Part shown: piece by piece, positions 12,963 to 27,466 of the stretch
How the letters are laid out: every line of letters begins with the position of its first letter
Position numbering within the stretch: the stretch's first letter is position 1
Assembly: GCA_000697475.1 (NCBI GenBank)
Contig: JNEU01001151.1
Location: 1 to 64,000, forward strand
DNA: 64,000 bases
DNA from: Lichtheimia corymbifera B2541
Lineage: Eukaryota > Mucoromycota > Mucoromycetes > Mucorales > Lichtheimiaceae
Direction of reading: 5' to 3'
Notes under the pieces: generated by a model
The model's input: only the letters and a program-made list of their open reading frames with translations
Database searches by the model: none
What the model was told of the DNA's origin: nothing
Program-made: the position numbers and the translations under genes

Positions 12963-14353
12963 TTATTGAGGTGGATACTGGGGTGGATACTGAGGTGGAT
13001 ACTGGGGTGGGTAGCCACCTTGTTGCTGTTGTTGTTGTTGAGAAATGTAAAAACCACCTGCAGGATGTGGTGGTGGTGGATAGCTTCCTTGTTGTTGCTG
13101 GCCTTCAGGACTTGAAGGTGGATAGCCAGTACCATAAGGACCACTTGAAGGAGGATAACCACCTTGTTGAGGATAACTATCAGTAGATGGTGGTGGAGGT
13201 GGAGGTTGATTAGGATAAGATGAGGATGATGGAGGTGGTGGATATGCTTGTTGTTGTTGTGGTTGCTCGGTAGTGTTTTGAGGTGGTTGTTGAGCTGGTG
13301 CTGTTTGATTGGTACCACTGGCACCTGCAACATTGATATTGGAAGGTAATGACTCAAGTACAGGTGGCACACCAACTTCTGCACCATAGCCAGGTCGAGG
13401 TTGGCCAAAGTCTGATTTTTTGTGAAGAGGGCCATCATCAGCTGCAATGTTGAGGGATGCTTCAAATTGCTGATAAGGTTCCAGGAACCATAATTGATTC
13501 AAGTTGTCAGTTTCTTTGCGATTGTACAGCAGCACTTGTGCTCCACCTTCCTCGCTATCCCCCTAACAATTCCAATCCCAATGAGTATATCATTCCCTTT
13601 GTATAGTAAACTCTTTACCTTGATGTCGAATACCATACTGGGATAAACCTTTGAGCAGATAAAGCCATTCTCGAATGTCCACTATTATTGACAACATTAA
13701 TGAGTCGATTCGGTCATAGTATCAATAGCACAAATTTACCTCTTGAGTATGATGCTTTTCCTTGCGCTTGTTTTGGATGATAACCTTGTCTCTCTTGAAA
13801 GCACCTGTAAGCATAGTCAGCCATCAATTCTGCTGTGGATGATAATTTTCATAAGCACTTACTCGTTCTGATGTCGATGACTGTATATGGAGATTAAGGC
13901 GCGTGCGCGGATAGAGTTAATTCAATTATATTCATCCCGTTTACCCGCTAACAAAGAGAAAATCATGCTTGTGATATTTACCGTGTCCTGACTTTTTGTT
14001 CACAAGGCGTCCATCATCAAAAGACCATAATCTATACAATGAAATCAGTCATATATGACATCAAAGGACCCATCCCTACGACTATACTCCATTCTATCAT
14101 CCTACTTACTGGTTGTCAGAATCTTGAAACTTTTGTGGCCACACGATAATATTGACGTCAGCCTGTATATGAATGCAGAATATGAAACATGAAAAGAATG
14201 AAAAGAAGTTGGTTGGTTGCTTGGTTGGCCCGTTCATAATAGGAATGGTGAAAGAATTCACACGCGATGCGTTACCTTGGTTTCGCCATTGAACACGTCA
14301 AGCGCATAGCCGTGTTTACGTGAGATAATGTAAAAGTAGCCAGATGGGAACAT
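12963..14353 (-). CDS. Ricin-B-type beta-trefoil protein with Pro/Gln-rich tail
   Basis: Seven exons on the minus strand: 14353-14276, 14162-14110, 14031-13982, 13880-13863 (18 bp), 13804-13740, 13681-13619 and 13562-12963, giving 308 residues. The first 150 or so residues carry three QxW-like units (NQLWSF, TQEWTF, NQLWFL), each preceded by a GxxLD/VxDI/VFDI strand, as in ricin-B-type lectin trefoils, which usually bind sugars or other ligands. The last 130 or so residues are low-complexity Pro, Gln, Gly and Tyr, ending in PPQY repeats. No signal peptide is seen, so the protein is probably intracellular. A paralogue with the same exon layout but no tail lies at 32692-33524. A ricin-domain toxin (mucoricin) is known in Rhizopus; nothing here shows an enzymatic A-chain or toxicity. 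The ligand is unknown. Confidence 0.85.
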
Positions 14354-16533
14354 GCCGGCAAATTGTATTGAGAGAGAGAGTCGGGTGAAAAGAAAAAGAA
14401 AAAGAGAGTGGGTGTAGCAGCCGAAAGTAGGGCTCGTGTTGTACTCAACAAAGACAGCCGCTTTGCTAAAAAGTCCGTTCACAGGTCATGTTGCATGGCG
14501 CTCATGCATCATCCTTCCCCTATCATTCATGACTGTTATTATACATGTAAATAAACAGCAATTGTCACCATTGTCTACCTCGTATCACCGATTGTCACAA
14601 TCAATGATAATGTAATGAAGACATCCGTGAAGCAATAACAAGGAGCACAGCCATGCTCACTAATGCGTGTGTAACCACAAATGTCTGTGGTCTGTGTAGC
14701 GTAGCTAACCAAGGAAAGTAAACCATTTGCCACCCAATTCCAGGGATTATGCAACACACAGCTTCGTATCAATCATAGGTAGCTTTCAATATATTGGCAT
14801 GAATAACCTCACCAAAGGATAAGCCATCAAATAAAAAAAGTAGGCTTTCATTGTTCGGAATTCTCCTTTACTGCTTTCTTTGGACCACGGAGTACATTTC
14901 GGATCAACAGTTGTTCCTTTGTGCATTCCGACTGAATGACATGCGTTGTCTTGGATGCAGCTGTTACTTGAAAGGGTCATTGTTATGGCCCAAATTAATA
15001 TCAAAGACGTCTTTAGGCAGTTAAATATACCATTGCTCGATTCTTTCATATTAATGAGCATTCACCCTTTAACGCCATCAACATGCCTGCATCTCTCATA
15101 TCCCAAATCAAAGCGAATATTTCCTACGATATACCAAATAATAAACATCGGGATATGGATCGGTTGTGTACTCCATAAAAGATGCAAGTGTGGTAACGCA
15201 TGATCCTCGTTATATATTCCTTGGATATTGCTCAACAAAACTACATTACTTTGGAGAAAATACGCGTAAGCAACAGGCCACCACCCACGATCTTGTCATT
15301 TGAAAAGGTAGTTGTAGCCATCATTGTAATAGTGACGCTCGTAACAATGAGTGAATCCCAAGATGGCCATGTCAAATATGCATAAACCTCCCCAAAAGGA
15401 ACGACTAGATGGTGGAGTGGTAGCCGCTTAATTCACACGATAAGTGAGAAACCGCACCAAACTCAAAACAACGATGATAACAACCATGGTGATGGGAACC
15501 CAACAAGGAAGCACAGGGCATTTTAGCACCGTATGCATTGAACACCTAATACAATGTTATTACAACGTTTATTGTTAAACGAAGGAGAGCATACATCTTG
15601 TGCTCATATCGGGAGTAATCATGTGAAAGCCAGCAAATAGCCACACTTCTCCTAGAATGTGGGATATCGCTATGAGTGTGTGATTCTTTTTGAAAACAGC
15701 TGACATCATGATTTGCTTCATAATGCATAGCGAGTCATGGGACTTTTGAACGTGCAACCAACAGAGACGAAAAAGGGGAAAAGGATTCAAAGAGTCGACA
15801 TCGACCTAAATCACTTTAGCTGCTAATGAATGGGTTTCCATTCACGGACTTGAGAATTATAAAGAGCGATAGGGTCAATGCACCGGGCATATCCCACTGT
15901 GGATTTCTGGAATAACACACATAATATGATGGCATCATTATAATCACACTAAATGAATATAACCTATACCGCAGCATTAAGAATGCATGTGAGTATGATA
16001 GGATTGCTGCAGGGGGGCGAGAAAGGTAAGGGATACACACACGCACACACACACAGGAGTAAAAAGGTTACATGCCGAGCAAAGCACAGGAAGATTTTAT
16101 TGTTCTTTTTATGCAAACAAGGCAATAAGGGGGTAAGGATCGTGATCTCGCTGATGACGAAGATGAAGTGGTAGACAACCTTTCTAGAAGCGGATGATTC
16201 GGCGCCTGGATTAGTCGATTTTATATAAGTTTATTGGCAAGGCAACGCGACCTAACACCAAGTCGCGTTACAATTGACTTCCGCAGAAACGGGATTTGTG
16301 GTGTTCCATTGGATGCAATGGGCAGCATTAACGAGCGACAATTATAGAAACAATCATTTGTTTCACCATTGCCGCCAGCCGCTTAATCCAGGGCCGCGCT
16401 CCCCTCTCCCTCCCCCCCCCATCATTGCTTAGGCAAAAAGAGTGTGAATGGATTAGGTGCAGTGAACCGACCCCCTTTCCTTTTTCTCTTTTCTCTCTCA
16501 CTTTTTCTCTTTCCTTTATTTTCTTTATTGTCC
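14354..16533. other. About 2.2 kb without a confident gene
   Basis: Short ORFs on both strands conflict with one another. Two stretches look coding but are isolated. On the minus strand, after an acceptor near 15907, a frame reads about 28 codons ending ...REWKPIH-stop. On the plus strand, 16140-16197 reads an acidic frame ending ...DNLSRSG-stop. Minus-strand 15430-15530 encodes a hydrophobic, membrane-like segment. I could not link these into a gene. A T/C-rich tract from 16470 precedes the formin start. Confidence 0.4.
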
Positions 16534-19500
16534 ATGAGCGACTTTTTTGACCTGCTTGGCAGGAAAAAGTCAAAGCCTTCCAAGAGCACCAGCACACGTC
16601 AACCTGAAGCTCGTAAGACCATCGTAGAATACCTCGAACTCTCATTTTATTTATGTATATATATCGACATTTATGTAGAAGCAAAAGGAGCCATTGATGT
16701 GTCGTCGTCATGGCGTTCTACGCGACCACCAGGAGGACGATCCTCGTTTGATTCAGCCACCCCCAAAGTGCCACCTCCACGCAACATTGACAGTTTACCA
16801 GCCGAGAAGAAACTTGATCTCATGTTCAACCAAATGCTTGTAAGCATGGTGACGAGTGGTGTGTGGGTGTTGGGTGTGGGTTTATACATATGCGCACGGT
16901 ACACTAAATGCTCACGTGGCAATCCGACCATAGGACCGACGAGGGATCCATGACGAGCAAGTACGCCGGAACATGCGTAACTGGGATATCAACAAGAAAT
17001 GGCTCATGGTGAATCAAGATCGACAAGCAGAAATACTCGCTTCATCCACATCATTATACGATTCAGCTGAAAATGCCGCAACAAAGGACCTTAAAGGTGC
17101 TCGACCAGCTCATCCGATTGTCGTCACCCCATCCAGTAGCACAAACACCATGCGGGCAACTAATCGTAGTAGCACAACCAGTAGCAGTGGCAGCAGTGGT
17201 AGTAACAGTACTCGTTCTTCCCTTGGTCTTGCAGCTACAACAGCAACAACTACAACAACAACACCAGCAGCAATATCAACAACAGTGGATCATTTACCAG
17301 CTGGCGACAGGAATTCACCCGAATACTTTATCAGAAAATTCATGGAACCTAGCCTACGAGCTGTAACTCCCGCTGTCGCAGCCAATCTTGAAGTGAGCCT
17401 ACGTACACGTCCGATCGAGTAAGTTATAAAAAGTATATCAATGCATGGGTTGGATGCTTACACACAGGATTTAGTTGGGTGGCTCGATTTATCAAACTAA
17501 AAGGTCTTCATGTCTTGGCACAAAACTTGGCGTTTCTCAATCGTATGCAGGAGAAGTAAGCTGATGGTGGTGCTGATCCGGGGCAAAAGTATGATTGTGG
17601 GAAAGACTCATGCATTTTTCTACTTACAGGAAAGATAAGGCATTGGATGTTGAAATTGAGATTGTAAAGTCGATCAAGGCACTTGCCAATACCAAGGTAA
17701 TAAGCTGCTAATGGATTCAAGGGGGGATACGAGGAATGCTCATCAATCAATCAATATAGTTTGGTGTAAGAGAAATCATGCTTAACCCAGAGTTTATTCA
17801 TACGGTGGTCTTCTCGTTGATATCTCCCCATTGGATGACCCGGAAACTCGTATGCGACTTGTTAGTGTTCTTGTGCTATTGTCAACATCGCCAGGGCCAT
17901 GAGCATGTACTACGTGGATTGGAATTATTACAGCATACACGGCATGATTTCGGCTTGTTTGATTCATGGCTCAAGGATTTCGAACGCACGATTGATGGAC
18001 GAGGAAAGATGGGTTCCATGGTTGGCGCTACGGATGATTTTAAGCGGATGGGCATGTTCAATACAGCAGATAACCATCTTATGGAATATGCGGTACGTAA
18101 GATTTATAGGATTACAAGGGATATTCCTTGATGACTGATATACAATGGTGATGTTAGTTATCCAACATGATCCTTGTCAATGCCTTGTCGACAATGCCAC
18201 TGGACGATGTACATCAACGTATCCATCTTCGAAATCAACTCAATGCAGCTGGCCTGCAATCACGTATTATGCCCAAACTCGCAGCACTCGACTACCATTG
18301 GCTCAACATCCAGATCGACAGTTACAACATTGCCGCCGAGAACGATTTGGATGAAGCATTTGGGGATGAAATGTCGATCTATTCCGATATTTCGCAACCG
18401 ACCGAATTATTTGATCTGATATTGGAAAGCATCGCTGATGCTCCACGTGCTTTCGAGTTTTTGCTCACGCTCTTACGGAATTTACTCCTGATCAAGGGCG
18501 ATCCGGATACCAAGTAAGTCAATTCACCACCACCCATCCCATATCTTACCATATATACTAACCCGAGCTTCATTTACTAGAACGCAATATTATCACATGA
18601 TAAGCGAGCTTGTGGGGCAAATCGTAGTGGATCGACGCGGTGGGGTCTCTGGCAAAGATTTCAGCTCACTTTACGGAATTTCAGTCGGCACCCTTATTCA
18701 AAAATTCAGCAACCAGGATCGTTTGCACAAACTAGAAGAAGAATCAGCATATCATCGTGAACAATTCCTCAAAGTCACTTCAGAAAAGAACGAGCTTGAA
18801 TATCAACTACAACAAGTGCGAAGGAATGGAACTATCACACGATCTATTCCAGGAAATGAAGATGATTCACGAGGTAATCATTATATACTAGTTGCTCGGT
18901 TACCTTTGGAACATTGAATCACTAACACGTATGAATAGCATTGATGGGTATCAAAAATGAGAATGCTTCATTGCGAGAGCTGCTCAAGACTTCGAGAAGC
19001 ACTATTGCTATGCTCCAAGAAAGATTAAGAGAGGTGGATGCCATCACAGAGAGAGAAGAAGAACCCAACGTACCAGGTCTTGTGCTCGGCAATGAATGGA
19101 AGATGGCTCGACGCAAGTATATCACCTTTAACGACAAATCAGAGGTAAACTATTCAAATCGATCACACACAACTCGATAACTAAATGAGCGATTGCCAAC
19201 AACAGAATGCCGAAGTGGTGACAACACGCAACTTGAAACCCACCGACGTTGGTGCCAACGGCTTTACTATACCGAACATGGTACAACGCAAAGAATCTGA
19301 TAAGCGACCAGGAGGATACAAGCGTAACGGCTTTGTGGGTACTGATGGTAAGCTTGTATTTCTAAAAACAACCATGGTACATAATCCGATTAATGCGCTA
19401 TATTTTTAGTGCCTTCTATTGAAACAAACCCTTCATCAGAACCATCTAGCCCGATACCAGGTAAGACGAAATCATTGTACCATTTTCTGGACTTGATGCT

Positions 19501-22085
19501 AATGGTTAAATAGCTCGCCCTTCTGCACCAGGACCACCATCTCCTAATGGCAATTCAACAACTCCTTCAGCAAACGATGGTATGTTAGCAGTAATACAAT
19601 CACTTTAAGCATTGTCTAATCACAGGAGTCGATTATTAGGTAATGCAAATGGTGCACCACCTCCACCACCACCTCCACCACCACCGCCTCCACCGCCTAC
19701 TCGTAAGCATGAACCAGCGTTGTCAATGAATGACTTTACTAAAAAGGATCTTGTCTTTCATTAGCACCTAATGCTTCAACACCGGCACCACCTCCACCTC
19801 CACCACCTCCACGTAAGCAATTAAGAAACGCATACCATTGACTTTCATGTGAAACTAACATGCATGCATCAGCACCACCACCTCCACCACCTGGTAGCAC
19901 TGGTCCTCCACCCCCACCTCCACCTCCTCCGCCACCAGGAAGTTCACAAACGAAATCCAAGGATGGTCAACCAGGTTTGTAAAAAATTACTCGATTTGAT
20001 TCATGAAGCAATCCCACTGATACCCCAAGGTTAAGTAGATATTCCACCTGTACCTGGGGCACCAAAACGGAAGGAACTGGGACATTATCCAGCTGTCAAA
20101 CTCAAAAATTTCCAATGGCAAAAGCTGGAGGGTCACAAGGTTGAGAACACCGTATGGACCATGGATGGCATTAATGAGAAGGAATTCGAAGAAGTATTGC
20201 ATCGAACGGGCGAATTTGAAAAGCTTGAATCCACTTTCCCTGCCAAAGTCAATACACTCTTTGAACGCAAGCTCAAGGCTAAAATGGAGGAACGCCGTGA
20301 TGCTGTCAAGTTCTTGTCAAAAGAGAAATCACGGAATCTTAGTAAGTGTCTCTCAATACCACGTAGGTCATTTCGCTTACCTTATGACTGCTCTAGATAT
20401 CGCTGTTCTTCCAAAGCTGAAACAATACAGCTCATTTGCTCAAGTGCGTGAAAGGATTCTTGCAGTGGATGATGAATTATGTACAGAGACATTCTTGAGC
20501 AATTTGATCCTATATGCACCCACCAAAGACGATGATTTACGCACCATGGAGAAGTATATGGAAGCATCGGATGAAGAAAAGGCCAAGCTTGACATTCCCG
20601 AGCAATTTACAATTGAGGTATATATAAGCACATATACTACAACGGCGCATATTCATGACCTCATCCATATCCCCATAGATGATGAAAATGTATCGTTACG
20701 AATCAAGACTTCAGTTTATGCTTTTCCGTATGCAATTCTGGGAGAAATATGATCAATTGATCAAGGTAAGGCGTAATCACTCCGGTTTCGTGTTCAGCAT
20801 GAATGACTTTTTCTTTCAGAATATGACGGTTGTCGTCGAAGTATCGGATTCGTTACGTCATTCAGAAAGCTTCAAGGAGCTACTTTGCGTAAGCATACAT
20901 GTCGCCTAAGGGAACGCAGTTTGGGTGTTAACTGGTTTATGGATTAGATTATCCTTATGCTCGGTAATTACATGAACGGCATGAGTTTCCAAGGTGGTGC
21001 GTTTGGCATGCGTGTGTCCAGTATCAACAAGGTACGATCACAATGCTTATTGTTGCTATGGATACTAATTATGTGATTAGCTGGCTGATACCAAAGCTTC
21101 CAATACATCATCGGTGTCATTGCTCCATGTGTTAGTTGGTATCACACGACGTCAATTCCCCCACGTGCAACGCTTCCTGCATGATTTGCGTAACGTAAAC
21201 AGTGCCACACGCAGTAAGTCATTTATTTTTGATAGTGGAAAGGAGTATACTCACGTGCCAAAAGTCATGGCTAGTGTCAATGATATGGTTGAACAATACA
21301 CAGAGATGCGACAACACCTCAAGAAGCTTGATACTGAATTGGAAACTCAATGGCAGGATGCCAAACTCGATCCCAATGACCGATTTTTCCAAGTGATGAC
21401 CAAGCACCGTAATGCTGCTACAGAACGATTTGAGGAACTGGAAACGCTTTATATCAACATGGATGCTAAATGGAAAGACGTCATGTCATTTTACGGCGAG
21501 AATCCAAAGGTGATGCGGCCCGATGACTTTTTCAGCATCTTTTCAAAGTTTGTGGTCAACTGGAAGGTGAGTGTGTGCCGTTTCTGCTTATCAATGTATA
21601 TAATTGCTGACATGGGGCGGGGGGATAGGACGCTGCTCTTGCAGAAGAAAAGCAAATGAAAAAGAAGGAGCGTGAGGAGAAACGAAAGAGAGAAGAGGAA
21701 GCTCGCAAAGCACGCTTACAAGCCTTACGAAAGCAACAGCAGCAAATGCTTGATTTGGATGAAGAAGGTATGACATACCATTGTATTACTATGATAGAGC
21801 TTGTTTACTCACGTTTGGACTCATTACATAGAACCAGCAAGTCCAGGAGGAACTCTTGTTAAAGATGACCGTTGTATGATGGATAATTTGCTTGACAAGC
21901 TACGTTCTGGAGAAACCGAGAACCGTCAACGACGTGAACGACGACAACGACGATTACAACAACAACGTGATGGTGACCACCCACTGTCACCCACTGAAAC
22001 AAAAGACGAACTCAAGATTGATACCACCATGATTTCAGCTGAAGATCTACTCAAACGACTACAAACCGATTCGATTGCCCTTTAA
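16534..22085 (+). CDS. Diaphanous-related formin (GBD-FH3-FH1-FH2-DAD), 24 exons
   Basis: Formins nucleate and elongate unbranched actin filaments for polarised growth, septation and cytokinesis. The model has 24 exons: 16534-16612, 16679-16839, 16934-17418, 17475-17555, 17630-17696, 17760-18092, 18158-18513, 18581-18873, 18939-19144, 19206-19347, 19410-19460, 19514-19579, 19640-19702, 19765-19812, 19873-19974, 20039-20341, 20397-20617, 20679-20765, 20820-20888, 20948-21031, 21081-21213, 21265-21566, 21629-21767 and 21832-22085, giving 1374 residues. The GTPase-binding/FH3 region covers about residues 60-600, with a coiled coil after it. FH1 polyproline runs lie at about 760-840 and FH2 at about 850-1240. 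A DAD (MDNLLDKLRSG followed by a basic RRERRQRR patch, near residue 1305) indicates Rho-controlled autoinhibition. Intron 1 (66 bp) is in frame and could be read through. The acceptor at 21263-21264 (AAAG) is weak. Comparable to fungal Bni1/SepA. Confidence 0.93.
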
Positions 22086-22259
22086 ACTCATTTAACCCCT
22101 TCTCCCGTTCCCTTACATATTATATAGATTCACATCACCTTTTTTTCACCCCACCCATCCAGTCCTATGTGTATATTCCCCTCACCTCTCCCCCACCGCC
22201 TCTCATGTAATAAGCCCCCAATACGAAGTCGTACATAAAAAAAAGAGACTCACTGTATA

Positions 22260-23178
<919 letters not shown>

Positions 23179-23451
23179 GGTTTTTGGATGTGAGCAACAA
23201 GCAGCAGCAGCAAAGTCAATTACGGAGTTAAGAGCGACTCAAGTCGAATCAGCCTACTACTACAACTACTACTACAACAGCTGCAGTGATCCCTTCCCTG
23301 ACCAAATCAAAATAGCTAGTAGGGTAGCAAGTTTTTATTTACTAGAGCAAAGAAATTGATATAAATCCCATTCATTCATTCATTCATTATTGTTGTTTTT
23401 TTGACTGCTAAGAAATGACTCGGTATAATGCAAGGGGTGTGTGTGAAAAGA

Positions 23452-25860
23452 TCATGCAATAGGTTCGTAACTCCAGATGCGGGCACGATTATCTCCTGAT
23501 CCAGTAGCAAAAACAGGACGTCCATCAGGACTAACAGCCACCGATATAACTAGAACACGATATAGCATGTGAATAAAGAGTATGCAATTGACAACTCTTG
23601 TCGCTTACCTGAATTCTTGTGACCTTGAAGCATAAATTGTGTTTCACCCGTTTGTGGATCCCAGAATTGAACACCACGATCCTTGGAACCAGATACAATC
23701 CATCGACCATCCGCTGTACATGCCACAGATAACACAAAGTCCTTGTGTCCCGCAAAAGTCATTTTGCATGGTCCCTTGCTGCCTCGATCATGGCCTCCTC
23801 CTCGTCCTTCGTTGACGCCCAATTGCCATAATTTTAACGTCTTGTCCAAACTACCACTGACCAAGTAGTGACCATCGGGTGTGAAAGCCACCGAGTAAAC
23901 ACTATCCTTGTGTCCTTCCAATCGCTCAAGTGGTTTGCCGGTTTGAATGTCCCACACACGCACCATCTTATCGAGACTACCAGCAGCGACCAATCGACTA
24001 TTGGGAGAAACGGCCACACTGGTCACGCCTGGATCCTTTTGGTCTTGGTCTTGGATCGTCAAGATATGCATACACGATCCGTCCACCATGTCCCAAATAC
24101 GCACTGTACGATCACCCGAACCAGATACCACAATACGTCCATCTCGGCTAAAGTCCAATGAATATATATCTTGTTCATGACCCGTAAATCGGTTGCGTAC
24201 GCGTTGTGCTCGAATATCCCAAATCTATTTACCATGTTCATGTTAACAAAGCAAAGAAGCTTCTTTTGGTCTTGGATGATGCTTACCCGAATCTGTTTAT
24301 CTTCAGCACCGGTGGCCAAGTAATTACCGTCAGGGCTAAAGCATACTGATCGAATATACAAATCGCCATCCCTTTGTACAGTAGTGTCCTCGAGCGTACA
24401 GATTTCTCGGGCAGTTGATACTTCATAAATGTAGGTGATGCGGTTACATCCTGCTGCGAGGTATCTTCCGTCGGCACTGAACTTTACACAGCAAACCACG
24501 CTTGATTGCTCCAACGTATGTACCAAGCGAACATTCAGCACCCGAGTCACTTTGGGATTGAATCTATATGTATACATATAGTGAGTATGAGGATACCTAA
24601 GATGTAAACGAAAAACACTTACAATGCAAACCAATCATGGCCTTCAATTTTCATATTGGCTGGAACACTTTCAGGATCAATATCAGCAAGAGCACCTGGT
24701 GGTGCATTGGTAGTCGGAGCAACAGCAGTAGGACCCATTTTTTGCACACTCGTAGAAGATGAAAGTCGACTGGGAGTGGATACGGAATTGCGATGATCAT
24801 GTACCTCAGATGACGTTGGCGTACCAGGAGCACCTCGTTGTTGTGATGGATAGCCATAATCTATACAGGTGACCATGAGCATTCTTCTTCCCCTCCCTTG
24901 ATATACTTGACTAGTAGTACTTACGATGGTCTTGTTGACGAGAATAAGGTCCAGGTGCTGGTGAGGTAGGCATACGACCACCATACATAGCGGCTATGAA
25001 TCATATGTTGGATCATTATGTATATATATATGTGTGTGTAGATATCGATCCATACCTTGTGGTACATGTGATGAGTGTGGCGGAGCTGAGATGCGAGGTG
25101 AAGATCCATTGGTGTACCCCATAGATGTGGGAGGAGGAGGAGGAGGATGTTGTTGTTGATGATGATAGGGTGGATAACCTGAATACTGTTGTTGTTGTTC
25201 ATGGGGTGGTGGCGGTTGACTGGTAGCAACAGTAGCAGCAGTAGTAGGAGCACTACCACTACCACTGGATGTGCTCATGATATCTCCAAAGTAATTAGAG
25301 GATGATGGCCCAAGGTTAGGTGGTGGTGGCACAGGTGATCCTGTTGATTGATGCATGGATGGTGTGTGTGGCGCTTGTGACCTGTGTGTTGGCGTTGATG
25401 CTGTTGGTACATTGCCATTGCCAGCACGTCCTTGTGCTTGCTCCAGTTGTTGTCGTAATCTTGCAATTTCCTCCTCATAGCTGTAGCATAAGTAATATAT
25501 AAGTTTACATGGCTTTTTGCTGCTACTGCTACCAGCAATGATGCACTTACTGCTCTTTTAAACGTTGTTGTGATCTTTCCAATTCATGAAGGCTTTGTCG
25601 AAAGTTATTCATTTCTTGTACTTGAGCATTCACTGACAACGATATACTTGATCATTGAGATATAAACCAAGTCGATCACCCATCTTAACCACCACCCCCA
25701 AACAATGCAACTTACTTTTGTGTTCAAATTCATCCCTTTGCGACTTGCTCATATAAGCTTCTTGTCCAAGCTGATCATATTCCACTCGGATGGCGTCCAG
25801 CATTTCAATAATGCGGTTTGAAGGATTGGACACCATGGCTCGATTGTTGTATACCGACAT
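23452..25860 (-). CDS. TUP1: Tup1-type WD40 transcriptional co-repressor
   Basis: Eight exons on the minus strand: 25860-25716, 25632-25551, 25480-25056, 24993-24925, 24860-24623, 24563-24287, 24224-23609 and 23549-23452, giving 649 residues. Residues 1 to about 95 form the tetramerising coiled coil of Tup1 ([16 protein letters not shown], then [14 protein letters not shown]). Residues about 95-310 are Gln/Pro/Ser-rich. From about 325 a seven-bladed WD40 propeller follows, starting after DWFALFNPK and ending IWSYEPIA. The first blade has the Tup1-type [17 protein letters not shown] motif. Tup1 works with Cyc8/Ssn6 to repress genes through DNA-bound regulators and chromatin. A Gly-rich insertion ([11 protein letters not shown]) sits in one propeller loop. 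Length and order match fungal TUP1/RcoA. Confidence 0.95.
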
Positions 25861-26647
25861 TGTCCTATAGTATGTAGTTGCTCATCAATACCCATGCGCG
25901 TGAAACGCGATCGATCCCAAGAATATTACCAGTTGCAGTTTCAAATAAGAGTGGTAGTCGTGTGTAGGCGTAAAGAACAGATTGCAATGCTATGTGGTCA
26001 ATCTTGGAATGGCAAGCTTCTTGGAAACAGAGCCACCGATGAAACGTGGTGTGTGCGTGTGTTGTGTGTGTTGTGTGTGTGTGCGTGAGAGAGAGAGAGA
26101 AAGTGGGAGTGAGAGTGGGAGAGAGAGAGGAGTTGAGATGCAGGATGTGGTGCAACCACCGGTAAGCGGGATCGTGACCGGATGCAACACAAGATTCCTC
26201 TCATTCTGGTTGGATGGTTTCGCTGCATAACCTTTCGTTATCTCCACTGTGAGACTGATCCATTTTGCTCATCTTGCTAGTATCTCTACCCCTTTTTCTC
26301 TATTTAAATCCTTCACTTCATTCATAGCTTTTCCTTTTCCTTTATCTTCTTTATTCAATTTGTCATTGCTTGGGTGTTTCTCCCCATTTCTATTCTTTTT
26401 ATTGTACGTGCGACCCTCTGGTCGTTGTCGGCAAATTGCTAAATGTCTCTATCTCTCTATTCAGTTGTTATCATCCTTTTTGTGTCTTTGCTTGGCACTT
26501 TATTTCTTTCTACTCTTGCAATCCAAAACCACCTCATCACTAAGGTGTGTAGTTTTATCGTCTTATGTCCCGACGTTACTCCGAATAGATATGCCATCAT
26601 TTTAAGTTTACGCTGGAAATTCAGTATTCTTTCTCATATCGTTTTTC
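25861..26647. other. TUP1 upstream region with (GT)n/(GA)n microsatellite
   Basis: Bases 26045-26135 hold a TGTG-rich run followed by GAGA repeats on the plus strand. 26280-26420 is strongly pyrimidine-rich on the plus strand. No coding region is supported. The stretch likely contains the TUP1 promoter and 5' UTR. Confidence 0.5.
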
Positions 26648-27466
26648 ATGGAAACAGAACCCACACAGTCTACGTCTGGTAAGAAACCGAAGTGGTGCCA
26701 ATGCGGAGCGCAGCCACCACACCAGCGCCGGACAGCCAAACAATGCCTGTATAACAAGAATCGTGTCCGTGTTGACGACAACGAACAATCTGAGGAATCT
26801 GTCGAACCCGAGAGAACAGAGAAATTTACAATCAATATTGGGCTAGACACCATTTGCAAATACGACGTGGTGAAAACAGCAATCAAAGAAGCAGTGCGAC
26901 GTACAAGCATCATTCGATTTGAAGCAAATAAGCTCGCACAGCTATATGTGATTATGAATGCCAACAACTTCGATGCCATGATGAGCATACCCCGCAACAA
27001 ACACCCTTTGCATTTGAATTTCTATCAAGACTGTCATCAAGCCGTCAGTCGCCTTGATGCAAGAGATCAACCAGACAACGTCGATGATTATCTTATGCCA
27101 GCATGGAACATTTATACCAGAATTAGAGGCAATCAACCATGGACGAGCCGCTCAGGGTTAGTACAAGTCCTCACGTTCGCAGCGGGAGAAGACGCGAGAA
27201 CATCAGCGACGAACGTATTCGTTCACTTCAAGACAAGATTGACACGCTTTATATGGTTGCAGCTCAGTGATATTGACGGCATGACGCAGTTGGTGGGCTA
27301 CTCTGGGATTAAGAAATTGGCAGCAAAAATGGTGGACACACTGTAGCATGAAGATGACGCAGACGGAGATAGCGATATGGACTGGCAGACTTATGAAAAC
27401 GCTGGTGATCTATGGCAAAGATTATCAGCTGGAACGAGAATCAATGCTTCCCAGCAACAACAGTAA
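26648..27466 (+). pseudogene. Zinc-knuckle ORF of mobile-element type, interrupted by a stop
   Basis: The first 232 codons are open, then TAG at 27344-27346, after which the same frame runs another 39 codons (acidic, then QQQQ) to TAA at 27464-27466. Residues 16-32 form a compact CxC...H...C knuckle (WCQCGAQPPHQRRTAKQC). The following region, about residues 60-210, is helical with GLDTICKYD and TSIIRFEANKLAQLY. I recognise this layout from repetitive ORFs of Mucorales that can carry a transposase or TnpB/Fanzor-like catalytic part, but no such catalytic domain follows here. It is best read as the N-terminal remnant of such an element. The alternative is a short intact 232-residue protein. Family recognition is from memory and moderate. 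Confidence 0.5.

Noticed and set aside
15405..15480. tRNA-like GGTGGAGTGGTAGCC string
   Set aside because: It resembles a D-arm, but there is no matching T-arm (GTTCGANTC) or acceptor stem at the right distance.
26249..26605. 118-codon hydrophobic ORF upstream of the zinc-knuckle ORF
   Set aside because: The hydrophobicity comes from T/C-rich DNA (Phe, Leu, Ser codons). It has no family features and looks like leader sequence.
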